Of a stretch of DNA of 64,000 bases, positions 45,061 through 57,850 are shown piece by piece. A program made the translations under genes and the position numbers. The stretch covers positions 40,375,429 through 40,439,428 of the forward strand of contig JBCFYV010000012.1 in the NCBI GenBank assembly GCA_039000515.1, read 5' to 3'. The notes below the pieces were generated by a model, which saw only the letters and a list, made by a program, of their open reading frames with translations, did not search any database and was not told where the DNA came from. The DNA comes from Timema cristinae. Taxonomy: Eukaryota; Arthropoda; Insecta; Phasmatodea; Timematidae. The stretch's first letter is position 1. Every line of letters begins with the position of its first letter.

Positions 45061-46849
45061 CTTAACAGAGACCTCGCTATCTCCATTAAAAAAATGCAAA
45101 TACATCCTAATAAGGATTATGTATATTCTTTCTTTACTACAATCTTAAGATTTATCTTTGGATCCACCTATGGATTTTTAGTTGATATTATTCCTTGTAA
45201 AGTTATAATGATAAGCCAATGAGAACTATATTCAATTGTATGAGAAAAAACCACTTGTAAGCATGGTCTTAAAGCTAGCTTTTCAATCAATATTTATTTT
45301 TAAAATAACTTAGACATAAGTGGTTTGGCCTAGGCTCATATAAATGTCCCTGCAAAGTTTATTAAAATTTATCAAAGGATTTGGCACTAATCTTGGGACA
45401 GACAGGAAAATGTAATGCCAAACGCTGGGTTTAAAACAAGAGCTTGCTGCACTCGATGTATAAAATAAAATTTGCTAAATTCATGGAAGGGACTTAAATA
45501 GTATGAATAATTAAAATAAAACTTTCGTTCATACTCACAAATATAAATTTGAATTTTGGTATATTTTTTTATGATGATGCATATTTCAGTTGAATTCCTG
45601 ATCGAGATAGTTTTTGGGAATTTTTCTGGAAGGGAGGGTGTTATAATTTGATTGTATAGTAGTTGTACTTGTGTTTTTATTCAAATTTAAATATTATTTA
45701 TTTTACTTATGATAATTAAATGCACATTGTTACTACATGATTTTACACATAATTATATTTTGGATTTATATAATTTTCTGGACCACACGCTGTGTCTTCC
45801 AAACTTTTATAGCCTCTCTCCTAAAATACAAAATAACATTCCCACAGAACCTATAGCATAAGGCCCCTCCCTCACTACAATCTGCATCAATCAGAGCCAT
45901 AACTCCGACACATAGCAACAGGGGTTTCTCGAAAGACAAACTCTCAGAATACCACAGTGCGAGCATTCTTACAATAGTTATTGTACAAACAATACAATCA
46001 TTGGAAAATCAACATTCCTTGTTCGACTCAGCCCCACCCGTGCTCCGTGCTAGAGAACATAACATTACAAAGCCAGTTTAGCACACATTAAATTATTATA
46101 TTAAGGGGATACAATAAATATGTTGAAGGCCATATCTACCTTAAATAGAAAACAAAACGATATGGATTTTGAATACTTTAAGAAACGTCATGCAAGAGAA
46201 AAAATGCACTGACAATTGGAATAGTATAAATAACCCAATCAATCAAACAAATAATCTAGCAGAGCTAGCTACGCATCCAAAGGTATATTAGTGAGGAGAG
46301 GAAGCGCTCAGGAACAGATCATCTGTCTTTATTCAATATATATAGCACACTAGCCCCCTTCCCCGTAAAAATATATTGTAAATAATCCTATTAAACAAAG
46401 CTTCAAATCATCCATCATGATATAAAAAAACAAAACTTTTTTACTTTTTTTTAAATACAGTCCTACCATCACTGTATAGCCCCCTCCCTCTTTTCATCCT
46501 ACCTCCTATTTTCATCTCATTCCTCTATAATTTTGTTTGCTCTAGGCGCTAAAGGAATTGTGTATACACCAATCAAACAAATTGTTAAAATCAAATTAAT
46601 TTTTCAGCTTCCTCCACTTTTATTTACTCCCCTCATTTCCCCAAATTTTATTTTAATCTTTATTTTTTGCGTTCCTCGTCACTACATCTATTTCGCTTTC
46701 CTCACCCCCCCCCCCCCCTTCACCAACACCACTTTCCCTTCAACAACATTTTTTTTCCAACGACTATATAATATACTATCGACATTTTTATCAGGAATAA
46801 ATTAAATTTTCAAAATTAAATATAGTCTATGATACTCTATGATAATGTA

Positions 46850-46962
46850 GCTTTATATTGGTGAAATAATTTTTTAAATTGGTCGAGTAGTTTTTGAGTT
46901 TATCCATTACAAACAAAAAACAAAAAATCAAATCTTTCCTTTTTATAATATTAGTATAGATA
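46850..46962 (+). repeat. 3' end of an element related to 62980-63467
   Basis: Reads GGTCGAGTAGTTTTTGAGTT, then AACAAAAAAC..., then TATAATATTAGTATAGATA. This is a familiar terminal pattern of insect interspersed repeats. The 5' part is not recognisable. Confidence 0.5.
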
Positions 46963-47560
46963 AACTCTTGGCAAATCTCATATTCAGACTTGGTACACCT
47001 CAAATTCTGTTCTATACTAAAGACAAGACCACACCTACCTAAGCTTTAACGTAACGGGCCAGTTTCGCATATAAAACTAGCCCAGTCTATTTTGGTCTAT
47101 GTCGGTGTTGATCTGTATTTATTATAGCGCCACACTGAGGTCGTTTATAAAATACCCGTACAAACATTTTTTTGATATAAATAATTTTGACAAAATTTTA
47201 CTTTATTACTTTTTTATGAGTAATGATAATATTTATCAAAAGAGATGATTTTCACATGACTTGACATATGAATAGATTAACATAGTTTTAGTAACTTTTA
47301 TAACTGTCAAATACAATTCTTCCTCCCAGATTAGTATTATAAGTAATACAGCTGGAAATAGATGTCACATCGGTGTGCGATTTTCCTCATTATACTTTAT
47401 AAGACAGTGGAATTGCAGCAACTTAAACCATTTGACTTTTTTTTTACATAACAATGTTTGATAAAATATTATTTATAAATTAAGAACCCATTAAACTGTG
47501 TCTAAATTTAATGGTAGGTGTCATAACTGATGAATAATGCAGTAAACTTCAGTTCAATAA

Positions 47561-47834
47561 CCTGCCTAGGTGGCGTAGTTGGCTAACGCGCTTGTCGTTT
47601 TGAGCTCGACTGCTGAGGACGGGGAGATCGAGGTTCGAATCTCAGTCGGGTGAACTGGGGTGGTTTTTACTAAATGGTTTTCCACTCTCCCACCACGCAA
47701 ATGCGGGCTTACGTCCTCTAATTCAACCTTGCCAATTCTTAAATCCATTAACGTAATTAGTACTTAAAGCGTGCAACCCGAACGAGTAGTAAGACGCGTT
47801 GCTAAATATTATTAATATTATTATTATTATTATA
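47561..47834 (+). repeat. SINE family B, full length
   Basis: Best-preserved copy: box A TGGCGTAGTTGG, box B GGTTCGAATCTC about 50 nt later, body GGTGGTTTTTACTAAATGG, tail CCCGAACGAGTAGTAAGACG and (ATT)n. Its near twin is at 57589. Confidence 0.88.
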
Positions 47835-48048
47835 TTCAGTTCAATACGATTTCTGGTTTGACTGTACTCTTTTATCTACTTTCCCGGCTTGCAGGTCAAG
47901 AGAGAAACTCATAAAGTGTAATGTAAAGTTATTAAGTCCACTTGCGCTGATATAATATTATCATTAAAACTACATTCAAAAATAGCTTTTTAGAAATATA
48001 AACTTTCATTCTAATTATTTATTACTCTCAAAAATATCATAGTGTTTC

Positions 48049-48208
48049 ACCTCTGACAAGACATCTTGTGAAAGGGGGGAGTGCCAGGCCTCCACCGTGG
48101 TTCGCATTCCACGTTAAACTGTAGTTCCTCTATTTCATCTCACAATCACCCTACCATTACACATCAGCGTAAGTACGTATAACCCGAAAGGGTAGTAAGA
48201 CGCGGTGC

Positions 48209-48266
<58 letters not shown>

Positions 48267-48279
48267 ATAATAATAATAG
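48049..48279 (+). repeat. SINE family A, 5'-truncated, with a long (TAA)n tail
   Basis: Starts inside the body at CACCTCTGACAAGACATCTT (short subtype) and runs through the family A tail into about 20 TAA repeats (48208-48262). 5' truncation is typical of LINE-mediated SINE insertion. Confidence 0.83.
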
Positions 48280-49914
48280 TTTTAGGATACACCTTTAAAT
48301 GACGTTCTTCCTACTTACGAGAGTCTTTAAAAAAATCAAGATGGCCCAGGAACAACAAAGGTGTGCACGGGAAAGGAGGCTATCTTAACTAAAGCTTCAA
48401 ATATAAGAAGTAAAACTAAAATATAAAGCACGGAAGATGGAAGAATGCCAAAATTATATCTCAAGACCTGACATTAAAAATCAAAAGTGGCCCTAAAATT
48501 ATCTAATGAAATAAAGTAAAAAAAAGGTTTGGTTAAATTTTACTTCCTCTTGAAGCAAATTTATTGGTACACCACCAGAGGAAAGCCTATGCAATAATTA
48601 ATTGGTAGAAAAAGTATTATTTTTAAAAGAAGAAATAATAGGAAAGAGTCTCTTATTATAATATTTTAGAAGCCAGCTTTAATCATTGAGGGAAAAATAC
48701 TACAAAATTAATTAACTATCCTTTACGTATTCTTTGATTTAAAAACAAATTTAATAATGAATTTATAATTTGATACTTTGCTACAGTTTTGGAGATTAAT
48801 TTAGATGTTTAAGGGTGATATAAAGTTATTGAAAAAACGGAATATGATATAATTGATGATTATTGATGAATAATTAAAATAATTTTAATAAAGCAGGAGC
48901 TTCATTTAAAAGCTAAACCACAACTCACATAATAAAACATTCAACAAAATTGATTTAAATATCTGTGAATAAATTATGTAAATGATTAAAATACTCTCTA
49001 AATATAGGAAACATAATAGCTTTATTTGAATATATTGTAAGAAATCTGTTAATGAAAAATTGGTTAAGTTTATTATTTAAATATGGAATATTTTATAAAC
49101 CAAATGAAAATATTAAATATTGTTTGATTTTTACTTTTCAAAAATTAGTAGTTTTGATGCCTTGATTATTAGACCCTATATTTAAACATCCTTTGATTTT
49201 AACCATTTAAATGTAATTTAACATAATTTATCCTCAGGCCTTTCACTGCCGTAAAAATTTATGGCATCAAGATTGGCTTAGTATAATTTAGAGCTAGTAT
49301 GTAACTTGTTTTAGTCTAAGACTTACAGAGAAAGGAGGATTGTTTTTGAACGCAAGTATGCCAGTGCAAGACTTCTTTAATTAGGATCACAGGAATAAGA
49401 GGATAGTTTTTTAGAAAATATGGTGGCACCATGAACATTTTTAATCTAAGGTCATACAAATCATTATTTGTTCTTTGACATGATCACATTAAAAAGTGCA
49501 ACATTTATGGACTTATCGTGGTTAATTCTAGTATGTATACAACAAACAGACCCCATAATGTTGGTTTCCTAATAAGGGAAAGGTGAAAATATCTATTTTC
49601 TCAATGATAAATGCTCATCCTTGTCAGTAATTAATCATTGGACTTTTAATCACGGTAAATCTCAATTAAATGCACCAGCATTCACTCAGAATGGATTAAA
49701 AAAAATCACATTGTAAGGAAACATTAATCCATGTGCGTGTGAACGAGATTTGAAACCTAGTTTCTCTAAGTAGTCAAGAATGTTTACCACTAATTACTCC
49801 TTTTGGTGTCCGATTTAAACTCTTACCTAACACACTTCAGAACTCTCAATTATTCGTGGTTGAATTCTTAAGGACATTTTACTTTTTAATTAATTCAACT
49901 AGATAATAACCCAC
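48280..49914. other. AT-rich intergenic DNA
   Basis: Nothing recognised. Confidence 0.55.
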
Positions 49915-50120
49915 TTTGTTGGTCAAATGGTCTAAAGGCATCATTCCCTCAATATACTGGATTGATGATGATGATGATGGGGTATTGGGGCACTAATCCC
50001 AGTCGGTGCACGAGGTATTTTTCATTGGATAAATTGTTTTACATCTATCTCTTAAGCAAATTCAGGCACATTCCACCAATTAAACTAACGCATCCCTAGA
50101 GATCAGTTTTATAAGTCCAT
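49915..50120 (+). repeat. Decayed family B-like SINE
   Basis: Carries GGTCTAAAGGCATCATTCC, CTAATCCCAGTCGGTGC and AAATTCAGGCACATTC in family B order, with a (GAT)n insertion near 49965. No recognisable tail. Confidence 0.5.
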
Positions 50121-50429
50121 ATGCTTGGAAACTGAAGGGATACTAAGACAAATAATTAAAAAACTATATATTAGTGCCGGGACATTAAATCAATGCCAGT
50201 GTGTTTGGCTTGATGGCCGAAGGTCGAAGTTCAAGTCATGGTTATGTTCAATGGAAGATTTATTTCCATGCATTGTTTCTCAGTCTCTTTCAATGTTATT
50301 CACGTTGGAGTGTCTTAATATAGTTACCATATTCATTCTTTTCTATTTTAAAATGTCTGATAGCCAGTTCTGTCCCTATAGTTATTGACTAAATGTAAGG
50401 TTTCTGAATATCTGTCTGACTCGTCCATC

Positions 50430-50668
50430 ATAGACTTAGACTACAGACAAATAATAGAAGCAGACTCTCAACCTTACAGGGGTTTATCCGCGCTCCTTTT
50501 GCCAGTTTGAGTCCTTCAACACTGGGCTTCGCTAGTGTCAGTGCTGGGTGATAATAGGACTGAACGTAACGATCCTAGTTTGAAGGACTCAAACTGCCAA
50601 AAGGAGCGCAACCATTTTAACCTTGAGGCTGAGTGTCTGGGTATATTATTTGTATGTGGCCTAGGCAC
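50430..50668. mobile_element. Foldback / long-hairpin MITE
   Basis: The inner arms 50490-50519 and 50580-50609 are 30-bp inverted repeats with one mismatch (GCGCTCCTTTTG...). Weaker complementarity continues outward about 60 more bases to ACAAATAATA / TATTATTTGT. The central loop is 60 nt. No coding capacity. The duplication at its borders is not certain. Confidence 0.75.
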
Positions 50669-50942
50669 AAAGAAAATCTGGTTTGCTAATCGTAGAACAT
50701 TAGATTGCTAAGTCAAACATTCCTGTTTCAACCAAGAGTTTTTTAATCATAATTTAAAAATCTAAAAAGAGTCGTAATAATGTGTAAATCTAATTTATTG
50801 ATAGTGGAGAGGGAGATGGGCATTGGAAGGGAACGTTTGTTAATTTTTTTTTTTTTTAATTCCTGTCTCGCCCCGAATAACCCCAAGATTAGGTAGTTAA
50901 TAAAGTTTTAACTGGGAGTCGTATATGGCGTTGTTTTATAAA

Positions 50943-51717
50943 GGGGGCGTTCAAGTATTACGTAAGCACCTAAGGGGGGGGGGGGAAGTTGTAGCCTAGC
51001 TTATTTTTGCTGACAAGGGGTTAGGGAGTTATAACAATGCTTAAGTAAAACAGAGAAAGATGGGCAAAATTGAGGGAGGTTGCATCGCAAGCCACTTGAC
51101 TTCTGGCAGCTTCGGGCAGCATTGAAGATGCGGAGTGGATAAACGAGGAATACGTGGTGAAGTCTATTGAAGTGAGCCATAGCTTGATTGGCCTAGCCCT
51201 CCTCCCCACAAATAGAAACATAGTAATTAAAATTTTTTGACGTGGATTCGAGGACTTTGGTCATCGAATTAAATGGAATTTAGGTCTTAGGGTGTTTTTT
51301 ATTAGTTTAATATTCATGTGTTCAATAATAATTCTGTTTTCATAACTTCAATTAAAAATAAATTAAATTTTTTAACTTTTATAATGTTATAATTTGTTTT
51401 AATATTACCTGTTCATAAAATTTAAATTCATTATATACCAATGCTAATTGTCAATTATTTCGCAATATTAATTTACATCTCTATTCTAATAATTACCAGA
51501 GGTTTATAAATTCCTTAAACTTTTTTATCATCACGTCTTACAGGCTAGAGGAATAATTTGACGAAAAAATGAATTCCTGGAACAAATTTAAAAAGTTGAC
51601 AAATCTTGCGTAAGCAAGAGGGGGGGGGGGGGTAAGCATTTGCCTATTTTTGCTAACATTTGGAGGGAGGGGTTAAAAATCGGCAAAAATCTGCTTACAT
51701 AATACTTGAACGCCCTC
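50943..51717. mobile_element. Non-autonomous DNA transposon with 26-bp TIRs
   Basis: The left end GGGGGCGTTCAAGTATTACG at 50943 and the complement of the right end (51692-51717) match at 24 of 26 bases. Just inside each end is a poly-G run (50981-50992, 51621-51632) followed by a similar TATTTTTGCTGACA/TATTTTTGCTAACA block in direct orientation, so the ends are both inverted and partly direct. No transposase is seen; the 66-codon frame at 51021-51221 is not convincing. Confidence 0.75.
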
Positions 51718-52379
51718 ATATTACAAATTAATAAACAGTACTATTGAAATAAGTGAAACAGTTCTACCATATTTTATAAAATTAAAACCAAATTTAATAT
51801 CACTATTTTAAATCGAATAATTATTTGAACTGATCCCACTTTTTCTGTTCTCAAATGAATAATACAGAACACCACATGGCCTTTCAGTTTATTGTTCGAG
51901 AACATACTTTTTCCCTAATATTCCTACTCAATGTGATTAAATCATATGATATGCAAACTATACTAGCTTAGAAAAATAACATGTCACTAAACACCAAAAC
52001 GCTAGAGCAAATAATGCAGTAGGCTTAGCTGACTGAAAGGACAAACCTACACATAAATACTATATTGTTTGAGGCATCAGCTGTGCTCGAACTAGAGTCC
52101 CTTGCTTCTATGTATAGATAGAGGGTGGGTACTTATGTGGGGATTTTATTCGCCAGTCCTACTGTCACCGTGTTTACACAGGAGGATCCGATTTTACGGC
52201 TCAACAAACAACGCGTCACATGATTGGAGTAAACCACTGATTATTTTATTGGTTGACCTACTTTCATTATATGGGCTAGTAAAGATTTAATATTGGGGGT
52301 AAGATTGAGAAAGACTGTTTGTAGAAACTGCACCTACATAAGCGTAGGATACGGGTCCAATTTATGAAACGGCCAGAAT

Positions 52380-52560
52380 ATGTATCTTAAGTTAAATTCG
52401 AGCTTTCCTCATCACAATGATAAACTAACGGTTGGTAGATGGGGTGTTGTGTCTGTTCTAGAAATATGCTAGTGTATAATACTTGTGCTGGTATAATCAT
52501 CCGGAAAGTGTAAGTTTGATACCCTGATCTAATTAATCACTTTAAATATGGTCTATTTAT
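52380..52560 (+). repeat. SINE family C fragment
   Basis: Body blocks CTCATCACAATGATAAACTA and GGTGTTGTGTCTGTTCTAGA match 52783-53015, which lies 300 bp downstream in the same orientation. Confidence 0.6.
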
Positions 52561-52782
52561 CACAAGCAATACAGTAAATAACTATGTTGATGCTTTACAA
52601 ATATTTACCAGAGCTGAGGCTCTTATATAAAACGCATCTGTATAAAGTAGAGAGAGGTAGGAAAATATATATCAGGTGAGTGTGAAAATCTTAGCATAAC
52701 TCAAGAGCGTACATCCTCAATTTTCCTGTAATTGGACACCAACTGCAATAAAAAGATAACCCTTTAATACAGTGTTTGGTCC

Positions 52783-53015
52783 GACACCTTAGTTTAGCAG
52801 GTAGCATGACTGTCTACTGAACTATGGTCCTGATTTGATCCTTAGCAACCCTAAAATTTGTCATTGGTGAAATGTAGGTTTTCCTTTTCACAGTGATTAA
52901 TTAACGGTTAGGGGCTGGGTGTTGTGTCTGTTCTAGATTTAAGCTAGCTAGTAAGTGGTGTGTTGATATAATCAGTCTTTTCAGAAATTGCACGTTAAAT
53001 ATCTCAAACAAATTT
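52783..53015 (+). repeat. SINE family C
   Basis: The head TAGTTTAGCAGGTAGCATGA, then a box B-like TGATTTGATCC, body TTCACAGTGATTAATTAACG, and tail ATAATCAGTCTTTTCAGAAA. Confidence 0.65.
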
Positions 53016-55334
53016 TAAAAATACCGTGTTCGGTCATGGCTGCAGGTGAGTTGGATATTATAATGAGAATCAAGATATTTTTACTCTAAGTTTATTATCA
53101 ACTTAATACTCGTATGGGGTTTAGATGAGATACGCACACGTATTCGCTTTAGAAAAATCACTATCACCCCTAAGTGTACCCGAACCAGAATTTGAACTAC
53201 GACAAATTGTATCAGTTTTTTGAGAGTCCAGAATACAAACAATTATTACACATTAAACATATTTTCCTTTTATATTAAGAAATTAAATTGATTTATATCT
53301 TTGATAGGTAAATGAAATTTAAATAAATGGTAAGCTAAGCTGCACAGACATTATCTTTTATCTTAAAATGAGAAATTTATGAAAAATTCTTAATATTTGT
53401 GAAACAAAATAACTCACACCATTGCAGAAACATCCAATAGAGAGCATTCATAAAATAATATAAACTGTTACAGAAATATTGAGAAAAGAGATCTCTGTCC
53501 ACCCAAAACCATAGCAATCAATTTAATTTTCAAATACCTGACTAATAATATATATATTTGCTTATAACTCAGAAAATATTGATTTTATATTTCAAGTAAA
53601 AGAATTTTATATTTATTAATAACTTCATCTTAGCGTGATAAATTATTTCGTAGCTCAAATAGTTGTGTAAATGTGATCAAGATTGGAAAATTTATAGTTG
53701 AAATTTATTTATGGGGTTAAAAAGTACTTAAATACGAAATTTAATAAAAATCATTAGAGGAGATTTCAAGAAAATCGATGCTTTCTCTTCTTGCTATTTT
53801 CTAAACTACCCTTAATCCTAGGGTTATATATCTACTTTTTAAACTCCTCGGGAGAACGTAATGAAAACACAAGCTACCATGTCTTAGCCCGATCGGAACA
53901 TATTTAAAACTCTAGGCCGATGTACAGACAAACATGTAGCATCGTGAAAACAAACCCTTTTTATGTTTCAAGATGGACATGAAAAATATTGAGTTCGACT
54001 TTTTTGACGACCACAATAATTTTCTCTCCGAGGTGTCAATAAAGAGTAAAAAAAAAATATTTATAGCATCTTACGTTCATCATCTTTGTTCTTTGTAGGA
54101 CAAAATAATAAAAGTTCGTAGATTTTAGCATAATCACCTTTGATTGGGGAGATAGTTTTTCAACTACTTATATCTTGAATTTTCTTTATGTCAATTAGTG
54201 GAAATTATCCAGGATAAGCTTTTCTGTAGATATAAAATTTTCATGAAATAATTATTTTTTCCAAGAATGAAATCCACCTTTTTGCAGTAATGGTCCAATA
54301 TACTCATTGTCATTGTCATTGTCATTGTCATTGTCATTGTGAAAGATGAAATGATAATAAATTGACTAAACCCTGTAGGAACCATTTAATTTCTTTATTC
54401 ACTGCCTTACCAATAGATTGTATTGACAACGTGTTTATTCTAAAGATAGGAATCCACCATTTATTGAAAGCTAAAGTATCCCTAGATTCAACCATAAAAC
54501 TGACAAATAGTGTTTGGCACGTATTTACACAATAATCACTGTATACGTTTATATTAGTAAATTTGATCACCTATTATTATTATTTTTCTCTTTATAACCC
54601 AAAATATTACAACGTGATATAAAGAGGTGAGCCCGAGTGGGGCGGTCTAGGACAACTGGACTTTAAAAAAAAACCTTTTTTCTTTTATTTGTTGATTAAC
54701 TTATTTATAGTTTATGCAATGCACTTTTTTAGAATATAAAAAATGCAACATTTTTTCATATATTCTTCAATTGATATTCAAAAGTTATAGGTAAAAACTA
54801 AAAATGAATTTTTTCTTTAACTAATAATATTTTTCGGCGACACATCATATTTTTTTCAATTACGTAAATATTCATTTTTGGAATTGTTTGAAAAAATCTT
54901 AGTAGAGGAAACTTAATTAATTCATATTTATAAAATTAACCCAACCTAACATAACCTAACATAACCTAGCTATTGCAATGCATTAATACAAGACAAAAAA
55001 TTTTTTAAATAAAATATAATTTTGCACATAATCAAAGAATGCATCTTTTGCTTTAACTCATATATTTTAATTAAAAAGAAAAAAAGTGCACGTCATTAGG
55101 CTAGAAAAAAAGTGAAAAAAGTTTTAAAGGAAAAAAGTGGGGTTACTTTTGGTGCCCAGTGGTCCTGGCACCCAGTTGGCCACGCCCAGTTGGAAACTCC
55201 CAGTTGTCCGGATCCGCGAATGGGGTGGTAGTGATCAATATGATCAAATCTCACACCGTCCGATTAAATCAAGCTACATCTTTGGTAAGAGGACCAGGGA
55301 AAATGATCTACAGTTGCTGTGTAAGAGAGAAGTG
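53016..55334. other. AT-rich intergenic DNA
   Basis: Contains the CATTGT microsatellite, a tRNA-like fragment at 54627-54665 (GAGCCCGAGTGGGGCGGTCT) and an AACCTAACATAACCTAAC stretch near 54946. No gene recognised. Confidence 0.5.
54305..54340 (+). repeat. Hexamer microsatellite (CATTGT)6
   Basis: Six perfect copies. In the antisense frame this reads as a Met-Thr repeat and should not be taken for a protein. Confidence 0.95.
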
Positions 55335-55555
55335 TCCATAGAGTGTAAGAAAGTCCATTGTTTATTTGAGAAACACCTCATGTCCAGGACTTTAGCTCAT
55401 CTGGATAAGAACCTCCAGCCACAAAATATTATAAATGATGAAATTAGGTCTCCCCTTTTTACAGTGATAAAATAACTGGTGGGGACTAGGTGTCGATTCT
55501 GTTCTAGATTTGTGTTAAATGTAAGTCAGTTCAGGAGGTGTATTTTAAATATCAA
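55335..55555 (+). repeat. SINE family C, decayed
   Basis: TTTACAGTGATAAAATAACT and TGTCGATTCTGTTCTAGATT match the family C body, followed by a decayed tail (GTCAGTTCAGGAGGTGTA). The open frames at 55137-55475 cover it and are probably not genes. Confidence 0.55.
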
Positions 55556-57588
<2,033 letters not shown>

Positions 57589-57850
57589 CCTGCCTCGGTG
57601 GCGTAGTTGGCTAACGCGCTTGTAGTGTCTAGCTCGACTGCTAAGGAGGGGAGATCGAGGTTCAAATCTCAGTCGGGTGAACTGGGGGTGGTTTTTCCTA
57701 AATGTTTTTCCACTCTACCTCCACGCAAATGCGGGTTCACTTCCTCTAATTAAACCTTCCCAATTCCTAATCTATTAGCGTAATTAGTACTTAAAGCGTA
57801 TAACCCGAACGGGTAGTAAGACGCGGTGCTAAATATTATTATTATTAATT
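57589..57850 (+). repeat. SINE family B, full length
   Basis: Near-identical to 47561-47834 in head (TGGCGTAGTTGG), box B, body and tail (GGGTAGTAAGACGCGGTGCT), ending in (ATT)n. Confidence 0.88.

Larger units (their letters stand above)
43737..47560. other. AT-rich intergenic DNA
   Basis: Holds the weak SINE at 44745, a poly-C run near 46706 and the repeat end at 46850. No gene seen; the frames at 45766-45966 and 46533-46805 are unsupported. Confidence 0.5.

Noticed and set aside
47561..47650. True tRNA gene at the SINE head (also at 1111, 3400, 25984 and 36733)
   Set aside because: A and B boxes are present but the arms do not form a complete cloverleaf by eye, and each is followed by a SINE body and tail.
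54191..54385. Frame with a Met-Thr repeat
   Set aside because: Translation of the CATTGT microsatellite.
54940..54972. Telomere-like AACCTAACATAACC stretch
   Set aside because: Only a few irregular units; insect TTAGG arrays would be longer and regular.
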